Shown here one piece after another: positions 46,242-64,000 of a stretch of 64,000 nucleotides of DNA. Position 1 is the stretch's first letter. Every line of letters begins with the position of its first letter. Both the position numbers and the translations under genes were made by a program. The stretch lies in the NCBI RefSeq assembly GCF_004210375.1, contig NC_134829.1, positions 25,250,034 through 25,314,033 on the forward strand. The letters run 5' to 3'. The notes under the pieces were generated by a model. The model had not been told where the DNA came from and made no database searches. It saw only the letters and a list, made by a program, of their open reading frames with translations. The stretch is from Tachypleus tridentatus. Lineage: Eukaryota; Arthropoda; Merostomata; Xiphosura; Limulidae.

Positions 46242-46506
46242 AAGACCAGGCGGTTAAAGCACTCGGTTCGTAATCTGAGAGTCACGGCTTCGAATCCCCG
46301 TCACTCCAAACATGTTCGCCATTTCAGCCGAGAAGACATTATCATGTGACGGTCAATCTCACTATTCGTTGGTAAAAGAGTATCCCAAGAATTGACGGTG
46401 GGTGATGATGACTAGCTGCCTTTCCTTTAGTCTTACGTTGTTAAATTAGGGACGGTTAGCGCAGATAGCCCTCGTGTAGTTTTGCGCGAAATTCAAAACA
46501 AATCAA
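46242..46506 (+). mobile_element. SINE-A copy with 10-bp target duplication
   Basis: ACCTTCATTG at 46232-46241 recurs at 46507-46516. The 5' end is shortened (starts AAGACCAGGCGGTTAAAGCA). Confidence 0.93.
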
Positions 46507-46988
46507 ACCTTCATTGCTTGGTGGTTTAAAAGGATGGTCTGTTGGTAAAGGTGCTGAAGTTTAAAAATATAAATAAGTAAAACGAATGATTATTGTTCCT
46601 GACAACCTGGTATCATTCGCTCTATCAAATCAACGCTTATGAAAGACCAGTGCGTAAATTAGTAATTCAATAGATCAAGAAATAAATTCTGTGATACAGA
46701 AATCACACATTACCCACAGACGATAAAACGAAGATGTTAAATTACCTGCAACACCGTCTTATTCACAAGCCTCAGTACTCATTAAAGTGAAAACATAATT
46801 ATCAGCTCGTGAGAATTTAGATACCATCAACAACATTCCTTAGAAATATAAAAAGGAAGCTGAAATCCTATTACACAAGATCAACCCCAGTAATGGATGG
46901 AAAGAATTTGCAGGTCGTTTATCAAATATGAATATTCAGTAAGGAATAACAGGAAATACCGACAGATGACAGCACACTCAACTTTTGG

Positions 46989-47276
46989 TTTTTGTTTGTT
47001 TTGTTTTTTGAATTTCGCGCAAAGCTACTCGAGGGCTATCTGCGCTAGCCGTCCCTAATTTAGCAGTGTAAGACTAGAGGGAAGACAACTAGTCATCAAC
47101 ATCCACCGCCAACTCTTGGGCTACTCTTTTACCAACGAATAGTGAGATTAACCGTCATATTAATAACGCCCCCACAGTTGAAAGGGCGAGCATGTTTGGT
47201 GCGACCGGGATTCGAACCCGCGACCCTCGGATTACGAGTCGAACGCCGTAACACACTTGGCCATGCCGGGCCATCC
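46989..47276 (-). mobile_element. SINE-A copy with target duplication
   Basis: ACTTTTGG at 46981-46988 and 47277-47284 flanks it. The tail is a T-rich TTTTTGTTTGTTTTG run at the left; the head ends GGCCATGCCGGGCC. Confidence 0.94.
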
Positions 47277-47458
47277 ACTTTTGGAGTGCTAAAATAATAA
47301 CATCAACGACTAAAAGAGCAAAAACGTAGTTTATATATATCAGGTCGTCCTTTAAGTCCGATTTTAGGTTCAGAAAAAGAGAAGGATTTCAAACGCTTTT
47401 AATGTTATTTAACTTGTAATATATGTTCCATTATTATTAATTACTTCCTGCCAAAGAT

Positions 47459-49462
47459 TCACAAGTGTCTTAATGCCACTTCTATAAATTTTTTGGGGTT
47501 TGGAGGAAAAGAATGTAGTTTTGACATCTTCACGTGTTCCAAGTTCTTTTCCGTCAAGATAGTTCTGCAAACTTCGGAATAGATGATAATCATATGGGAA
47601 AAGGTCTGGAAAATAAGAAGGAAATGGAAGTTTCCCTTCTCTAACTCTTCAACCTTTGCACATGTGATCCTTACTACATGGGGCCGTGCATTATCCTGGT
47701 GTAACACAACACCTTTACAATTAATCAAATCAAGCCTCTTTTCTTTCAGTGCAACATTCTCCAATGTTGTGTGCAATTGAGTGCAACACTCAATGGGTGG
47801 AGATCCATTTTGGGCTGTACTTTAGCCAGTTTACCTGCACTGAGCCACTGTATGCGGCGCTTAACATTTTAATAAAATATCCATTTTTCATCAGCAGTCA
47901 TTAATCTGTCCTAAAAAGATGAGCTAAGTTCACGAGAATGAAGAAAAGTGCAAATGTCCACTCTTGCTCTAAGGTTAGCTTCTGTCAAATCCACTCTTGC
48001 TTTAAGGTTAGCTTCTGTCAAATGTCCACTCTTGCTTTAAGGTTAGCTTCTGTCAAATGTCCACTCTTGCTTTAAGGTTAGCTTCTGTCAAATCCACTCT
48101 TGCTTTAAGGTTAGCTTCTGTCAAATGTCCACTCTTGCTTTAAGGTTAGCTTCTGTCAAATGTCCACTCTTGCTTTAAGGTTAGCTTCTGTCAAATCCAC
48201 TCTTGCTTTAAGGTTAGCTTCTGTCAAATGTCCACTCTTGCTTTAAGGTTAGCTTCTGTCAAATGTCCACTCTTGCTTTAAGGTTAGCTTCTGTCAAATG
48301 TCCACTCTTGCTTTAAGGTTAGCTTCTGTCAAATCCACTCTTGCTTTAAGGTTAGCTTCTGTCAAATGTCCACTCTTGCTTTAAGGTTAGCTTCTGTCAA
48401 ATGTCCACTCTTGCTTTAAGGTTAGCTTCTGTCAAATCCACTCTTGCTTTAAGGTTAGCTTCTGTCAAATCCACTCTTGCTTTAAGGTTAGCTTCTGTCA
48501 AATGTCCACTCTTGCTTTAAGGTTAGCTTCTGTCAAATCCACTCTTGCTTTAAGGTTAGCTTCTGTCAAATGTCCACTCTTGCTTTAAGGTTAGCTTCTG
48601 TCAAATGTCCACTCTTGCTTTAAGGTTAGCTTCTGTCAAATGTCCACTCTTGCTTTAAGGTTAGCTTCTGTCAAATCCACTCTTGCTTTAAGGTTAGCTT
48701 CTGTCAAATGTCCACTCTTGCTTTAAGGTTAGCTTCTGTCAAATGTCCACTCTTGCTTTAAGGTTAGCTTCTGTCAAATCCACTCTTGCTTTAAGGTTAG
48801 CTTCTGTCAAATCCACTCTTGCTTTAAGGTTAGCTTCTGTCAAATGTCCACTCTTGCTTTAAGGTTAGCTTCTGTCAAATCCACTCTTGCTTTAAGGTTA
48901 GCTTCTGTCAAATCCACTCTTGCTCTAAGGTTAGCTTCTGTCAAATCCACTCTTGCTCTAAGGTTAGCTTCTGTCAAATCCACTCTTGCTTTAAGGTTAG
49001 CTTCTGTCAAATCCACTCTTGCTTTAAGGTTAGCTTCTGTCAATTCCACTCTTGCTTTAAGGTTAGCTTCTGTCAAATCCACTCTTGCTTTAAGGTTAGC
49101 TTCTGTCAAATCCACTCTTGCTTTAAGGTTAGCTTCTGTCAAATCTTGGAGGACCCATTTACCAAGTTTTGACACCTTTACAAGCTGTTGCAGATGACGT
49201 TGAGGTGTTGAATGTATTGAATTAAGCTTCTGTGCTAGTTCTTCAACAGTTGTAGCACAGTCTTCATCAAGTGCAGCCAGCAGCAAGTCATCATTAAACT
49301 CAACAGAACGACCTGAACATGGCGCATCACATAAGCTGTAGTCATCTGATCTAAACTTCTAAAACCACCTTCGACATTTTCTTTCATTGAGAGACTCTGC
49401 ACCATAAACACCTCGAATGTTTCGTGTAGTTTTTGCTGCACTATTGCCTTTTTTAAACTCAT
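47459..49462 (-). pseudogene. mariner transposase pseudogene
   Basis: Read on the minus strand. The N-terminal part at 49240-49460 has mariner text (FKKGN, VYGAESLNERKCRRWF) in broken frames. The second helix-turn-helix is at 49145-49286 (CATTVEELAQKLNSIHSTPQ then VSKLGKWVL). The tandem array follows, and after it TADEKWIFY (first catalytic Asp, about 47880-47905), HQDNARPH (second Asp, about 47685-47710) and PYDYHLFRS (third Asp, about 47575-47600). This order is the D,D34D mariner plan, similar to the transposase fused in vertebrate SETMAR. Frameshifts, a deletion after the first Asp block and the array make it inactive. Confidence 0.88.
47957..49143 (-). repeat. 33/35-bp tandem array, 35 copies, in the mariner coding region
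   Basis: By count, 35 units of TCCACTCTTGCTTTAAGGTT-AGCTTCTGTCAAA: about 19 of 33 bp and 16 with an extra TG (35 bp), which adds up to the 1,187 bp seen. On the minus strand the 33-bp unit keeps frame as LTEANLKARVD. Each 35-bp unit brings in a stop. The rightmost nine units are all in frame. Confidence 0.95.
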
Positions 49463-50142
49463 AAAGTATTATATGTCTAATGTGCTCCTAAGACGCATCC
49501 ATCTTTATAAGGGTTTATTTGATTAATTATCTGAAAAAGTGGAGTTGGGTTGGTTTCTTTTATTTGTCTCAACATTTTTACACACGTTCCACTATGTATT
49601 TTAGTCATCAAAGCCTTCTAAAAAGACAGAAATTATGATGCACTATCTGTATTAAGTTTTCGGACATTAATTCTGGGATGACTTCATACATTAAAGGTTC
49701 TTTAAAAGTTAAAATACTCATATTTTATTTTCACAGTTTTCCTTGGATGTCATAGATTGTTGTCAACCTACTAAACTTTGTAATATTTTAAGACGAGTAA
49801 GAATTGAATCCGTTTGTAGCGAATAAATTTCTATAACTGTTGAAGAAGATTACTCATGCAAAGTAAACCGAACAGAAGTAGATAGTGTCATCTATTCAGA
49901 CGTCTTATAAAACAAATATTTGGTGTGGTTCAATCGCTACAATCTGTCTATTATAATCCTATTAATCATGTCAGTTATGACAGAGAATAACCTCTATTTG
50001 GATCTGTAAGAGTATCATATAAATCCTTCATTTTAAAACAAATTAAAGAACGTCCAGTTAAGTACACACTATACAAAGTATGTAAACCGAGTGACCGTCT
50101 CAGATATCGATAAACAATGGCTAACTACTTTATCTGTTTGTT

Positions 50143-50252
50143 TGTTTTTAAGCACAATACTACACAATGGACTATCTGTGCTGTGTCCACCACCGATATT
50201 AAAAACCAGTTTTCTGCGTTATAATTCTACAAACTTACTGCTGAACTGTAAC
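50143..50252 (-). mobile_element. SINE-B copy
   Basis: TTTTTAAGCACAATACTACA, CACCACCGATATTAAAAACC, ACTTACTGCTGAACTG in minus orientation. Confidence 0.8.
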
Positions 50253-50811
50253 AGTTTGTTTCAATATTTAGTCACGTGTATGGACGTCTTTTTAATATGT
50301 GCGTAGCTTGTTTCGCCTTTAATGCTAAAATAGGTGAAACGTCACTCAAACTTTCAAACACATTCAAAATAGGACTGTAAGCTGCAGAGAGAAACAGAAT
50401 TCATTAATAATCTTTTGCTACATTATCTCAAGAAACAAGACGTTTACTTGTTCAGTACACACAACACAACTATAAGTATTACCCTGTATTGAAAAAACCC
50501 TGATCAAGACCATTCAGAATTCCTATCATGGTAATGCAAGGTAAGGTTTAGCACTGTCAACGTAGGCATGACTCGGATCGCTCATCAAAATGATATTTTA
50601 AATATCTTCTCAATAGGGCATCAGAACTTTACAATACTATTCAATAACAATGTAACGACTGAGTCACAGGTTCTAGGAATGTCTGTAAATATTATAGCAA
50701 AAGATTTGAATTTCTTGTTTTTCTTTCTTCTACTTGTTTTTTATTACGTGATAACTCAAGAACCAAACATTGATGTCAACCATTTTCACTGAGGTGACAT
50801 AGTTTCAAATG

Positions 50812-50872
50812 GAGTATCCATTTTGTATAGGTGTTATTAGGAGTATGTATTTTGTATAGGTGTTATTAACTA
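50812..50872 (+). repeat. 31-bp direct repeat, two copies
   Basis: GGAGTATCCATTTTGTATAG-GTGTTATTA followed at once by GGAGTATGTATTTTGTATAG-GTGTTATTA. Confidence 0.85.
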
Positions 50873-51712
50873 GTAGTAATTAAAAGAAAAAAGAAGATAC
50901 TATCATTACTCCTTAAAGTTAGCTTTTTTACAATAATATGATGTTTCTTTAAAAAAAGGAACATGTACACTGTTAAACAGAACTACCAGCCTAACAGTTG
51001 GATCCTCATTGTATTCAAAACTTGGTTATAAATACAGACTTATATGACTGTTAAAACACTGTATTAAAAACAAGTAAAGAAAAGCTTTCCTGAAAAGGAA
51101 ATAAATGTAGGGAAACCTTTCAACCTTGAAGATTCGTGGAAAGTGGCCTTGACTAAATTACATTATTCTCAAAATAGGCATAAAGTACCTGGTAGTACAT
51201 ATCGGTGGTACATATTTTCTACGTTGTTAGCCTTCCGTCTGCTATTGTAACTATGTTTAATGGTTTAGTAGAGCCACAGCACACGCACCTTAAAGGACTG
51301 GTGCGTTGTTCCTGTAGTTTTTGTCGTGATTAAAATAAATACACGCAATTAATATAAACTTTAATTGTAGATATGGCATTTTCTAAAATTTAACTTTATG
51401 GTTAAAATATTTAAACAATAACTTACAAATGTACCCGACTGATATATCTTTTACGGTGTGAGATGTAAAATATAAAATACACATAATATAAAATTTCCAA
51501 CATATCCAAATACAAACAAAGAAGAAGCGAAGCTATCTTCAAACTACAGAGTAGCAATCGTTAAATCGACACGAAAAAAAATCAAAATCATTAGGAGATT
51601 TAACAATGATCCAGGTGGTAATTTTCAAGTATCAACTTTGCATCTGAAAAATATCCTGCTTAGTTTGCTTTAATAAAATCGCTCAAAGAAGTGAAAGTAG
51701 CAAGGTTTTTAA

Positions 51713-52190
51713 CCCTTTCGGCGCGGTTGGCGACTGCAGTCGACTTGAAGGCTCAGCGCGGCAGGCGACCTTCGTCAACAAGATGTAAACAACATACCTT
51801 CGTGGCTAATTTTCATAATCACACAGGCCTTTAGAGCCACTTGAGGCTAGAACCATGTGTATTCATTGTTTACTTGGGATTCTCAGCTGGTATTTAAACC
51901 GGAGGTCACATGATTTCTTTGTTTTCTAGCCTGTGTAGATCAAACTGTTCATTGTTTTGGAAGACGCCTTCCTTGCATATTCTGTTGATACTTGCGATGT
52001 TGTTACAATGCCGAAAGGAAAAGCTTATACCACTAAAGAAGTAATCTATATTATTTGTAATGATGAAGAGAGTGACAAAGAGTTTGAGCCAGATGATAAT
52101 GAAAGCTTACTTGTAACAGACGAGAGTGATAATGAAGACATTCGTGGCCTGGAATCTGTCCCTGCTTTAGGTAAGCACATGGTGTAGTTA
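51713..52190 (+). mobile_element. piggyBac-like element, 5' fragment
   Basis: TTAA (51709-51712) is followed by CCCTTTCGGCGCGGTTGGCG, then CTGCAGTCGAC and a second GGCTCAGCGCGGCAGGCGAC. A TTAA target and a CCC start are piggyBac hallmarks. The reading frame below follows. No right end or DDD domain was found nearby. Confidence 0.7.
52009..52187 (+). pseudogene. piggyBac-like transposase N-terminal fragment
   Basis: The likely start is 52009 (MPKGKAYTTKEVIYIICNDE), then an acidic Ser/Asp/Glu-rich stretch (SDKEFEPDDNE, DESDNED) ending LESVPALGK at TGA/TAG. Acidic N-termini of this kind precede the DDD domain in piggyBac transposases. A GGTAAG within the last codons could be a splice donor, but no downstream catalytic exon is visible. 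The open frame could extend back to 51957. Confidence 0.5.
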
Positions 52191-53065
52191 GGGTCATATA
52201 ACTTATTGCATAAACTGACTGACCAAGGCTAGTTCTCTACGTTTTCGTATATTGTCGATAGGACAATATATAAATATAGATTGCTTTGACAAGACGTTTC
52301 AGGAAGGAAGAAATGTAGAGAACCCAGAAGAAAATCTTTATTTAGGTTAGTCGGGTATACCTGAAGATAGGCGTATACTTGAAATTTTCAGTTAAAAATA
52401 AGTTAATGTTTCCCATAAACCTACATGTTTGTCTTAACAAAAAGTATCATAAGTTAGATACAAGTCAAAACTGAACAAATCAGTATCTCTTATAATATTA
52501 ATATAATATTAATTAAATATTATTAATTTATTTATTAATTAAATAAACACATTATTTGTATCACATGCTATAGTCTCATGTTTTAGGGTATCGTTTATTG
52601 TGAGTGTTTACAAAAACGATAAACAAATTGATAATCCAGACATGGGCTTATTAACCTGTATATAAAATAAAATTTCTGTAAAGAAAATTTGGAAAAACAA
52701 GTTGGGAAAATTAATTTTCAAAAATAAAAAACATTGTAATGTCTTAAGTTAAATGTTGTCTCAAAAATCTCTGCAAATCATTTCATCTACTTAACTGAAG
52801 AATTTTTCTACAAGTTTTAACCATAAGCATTTCACTATTACTATTTTGTTAGAGGTTAAAAAGTGTTTCGAATTCGTCTGATGAATTCAGACGAAGCAGT
52901 ATTTGTTTGTTTTTACTGAATATTCACGTAAATTTTTACAAGGGTTATAAATATAACCTTTGGATAACAGTCTTTACGTAATATGACTGTTTTTTGTCAT
53001 TTGTTATTTCAATAAAGAAAATTGCATTGCTTTTAATTTTAAACAAAGGTTTATTTGTTTGTTTG
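52190..53065. other. AT-rich spacer
   Basis: Holds a very AT-rich palindromic patch at about 52495-52555 (AATATTAATATAATATTAAT and similar). No gene seen. Confidence 0.5.
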
Positions 53066-53150
53066 GAATTAAGCACAAAAATACACAATCGGCTACCTGT
53101 GCTCTGCCCACTACGGGTATCGAAACCCGATTTTTAATTACTGGGAGTGT
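53066..53150 (-). mobile_element. SINE-B copy, 3'-proximal part
   Basis: GGAATTAAGCACAAAAATAC, CTCTGCCCACTACGGGTATC, GAAACCCGATTTTTAATTAC in minus orientation. Confidence 0.85.
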
Positions 53151-53811
53151 TAAACAACGGAGGTTGATTACACTGCGTTGTTTGCAAAAATGTTTGATTT
53201 TCGATGCAAAATGGATGCTTCCATTACAACAGAGTGTTGTAAATAACAACCGGAATTTTTTCGCTGGATGCTACCGTTTCTAAATATTTTAATAAGCGCA
53301 AAAAAAAAAAAAAGACCTCTACTGAAGTGAATGCTCTTTAACAGTTGTCATATCTATAGTAACTATCAATGGGGAGATATACAGTCCATTTAATTCAGCG
53401 TGGTACAATAAATCATGCATCCGTACGATATCGACGCAAAAAGTATGTATATATATCGAACAATAAAAACGTATATAGGCAAATACGTTCATCTGTTCCT
53501 GAATTTTATCCATTCATGCACCTGATCCTATTCCAGAAATACATATTTTTAATTTGTCGGTGGAGGAAGTTTCGTTTTATTTTCTAAAATAAATTTTTTT
53601 CTTATGTTGACTGTTCAGCACATATAAAGACTGACGGATCGATGTTTGATGTCGATATAAAATTTTGGGAATTGCCAGAAATAATTAATCCTCTACTGTT
53701 CTCTTTAAAATAAACATTTTGAAATTCAACTCTTCTTCTCTGTAATTAATTCATGCTGTAAACATAATCTATGACAAGCGCGAAATGTAAGTCAGCTGAC
53801 CTTTTTTATCT

Positions 53812-53935
53812 AAAAACGGTTCGTTTGGGTTGAAAATATATTTTGCGTTGAGGAGTGAACAACGTTTGGACTTACTTCGGTTATTGTAGGTTTCACGTAT
53901 ATATTCCTCTGCAAGTGGCTTTTCTCGACATCAGC
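53812..53935 (+). repeat. dispersed repeat, copy just upstream of GALNS
   Basis: GGTTCGTTTGGGTTGAAAAT, GTGAACAACGTTTGGACTTA, then CTCTGCAAGTGGCTTTTCTC. It ends about 80 bases before the GALNS start codon, so it may overlap the promoter. Confidence 0.75.
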
Positions 53936-54017
53936 TGACGTTTATGTTTTAGTCATTAGGAGAGGTTTATTAATTTAGTTCTGTTTATTGTAGTAAAGTA
54001 GTAATAGGGTACTAAAA

Positions 54018-64000
<9,983 letters not shown>

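Larger units (their letters stand above)
47340..49686 (-). mobile_element. mariner transposon with internal tandem expansion
   Basis: TA (47338-47339) precedes the left terminal repeat TCAGGTCGTCC-TTTAAGTCCGA. At the right end the complement reads TGAAGTCATCC...AATGTCCGAAAAC, and TA follows (49687-49688). The transposase is on the minus strand. Removing the ~1.19-kb array leaves about 1.2 kb, the usual mariner size. Confidence 0.88.
49690..51708. other. no gene recognised
   Basis: Spacer between the mariner and the piggyBac fragment; only a SINE-B and a 31-bp direct repeat were seen. Confidence 0.5.

Noticed and set aside
48840-49286. 148-residue minus-strand frame as a repeat-protein gene, and its 117-residue plus-strand shadow
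   Set aside because: It is the mariner transposase N-terminal domain running into the tandem expansion.

Overview
This is a 64 kb window of AT-rich eukaryotic nuclear DNA. Split exons with GT-AG introns, dense tRNA-derived SINEs, LTR, LINE and DNA-transposon relics, and many minisatellites show this. The dominant SINE (a tRNA-Thr-like head, then a conserved ~200 bp body) matches what I remember from horseshoe crab (Limulus/Tachypleus type) genomes. An arthropod, probably a chelicerate, is therefore my best guess. That assignment is inference; nothing in the window proves the species.

Two protein-coding genes can be supported. (1) At 54018 and running off the right edge on the + strand lie the first five exons of a lysosomal sulfatase, closest to N-acetylgalactosamine-6-sulfatase (GALNS). 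The signal peptide, the Asp-Asp metal ligands, the Cys-x-Pro-Ser-Arg active-site signature (split across exons 2 and 3) and the Gly-Lys-Trp-His block are all present. Exon 2 lacks one T in a homopolymer, which puts the catalytic cysteine codon out of frame. (2) At 24663-25685 (+) is a two-exon gene for a 70-residue secreted peptide: a signal peptide followed by a cysteine-free Gly/Tyr/His-rich mature part. It has a TATA box and a very short first exon that ends inside the signal peptide, an arrangement typical of arthropod cuticle-type genes. I do not recognise this peptide as a named family. Its intron holds a 44-bp minisatellite with a ~150-bp fold-back inserted in it. Five 40-bp repeats carrying a TCACGTCA (CRE-like) core lie about 0.6-0.8 kb upstream.

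The rest is mobile and repeat DNA. 1-16 kb: a SINE-split solo LTR (1146-2096), a short TIR element (2840-3290), a 60-bp tandem array (4172-4722) that is open for 190 codons, and a Ty3/gypsy LTR with decayed gag-protease (9499-12210). 16-24 kb: a degenerate ~48-bp minisatellite, a complete but dead hAT transposon (17849-20207) and a CR1-like LINE 3' end. 28-45 kb: a ~147-bp periodic repeat, an inverted SINE fusion, a mariner MITE (31737-32146), a 16-copy 40-bp array, a third copy of the gypsy LTR, and a 1.24-kb TIR element (42338-43577). 46-54 kb: a mariner (47340-49686) whose transposase gene carries 35 tandem copies of a 33/35-bp unit, and a piggyBac 5' fragment (51713-52190). The GALNS introns hold LINE debris, a 206-bp near-identical duplication and a degenerate minisatellite.

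No bacterial, organellar, CRISPR, rRNA or genuine tRNA genes were seen. The tRNA-like sequences are SINE heads. Element boundaries were read by eye. They are firm only where target-site duplications or terminal repeats are given.
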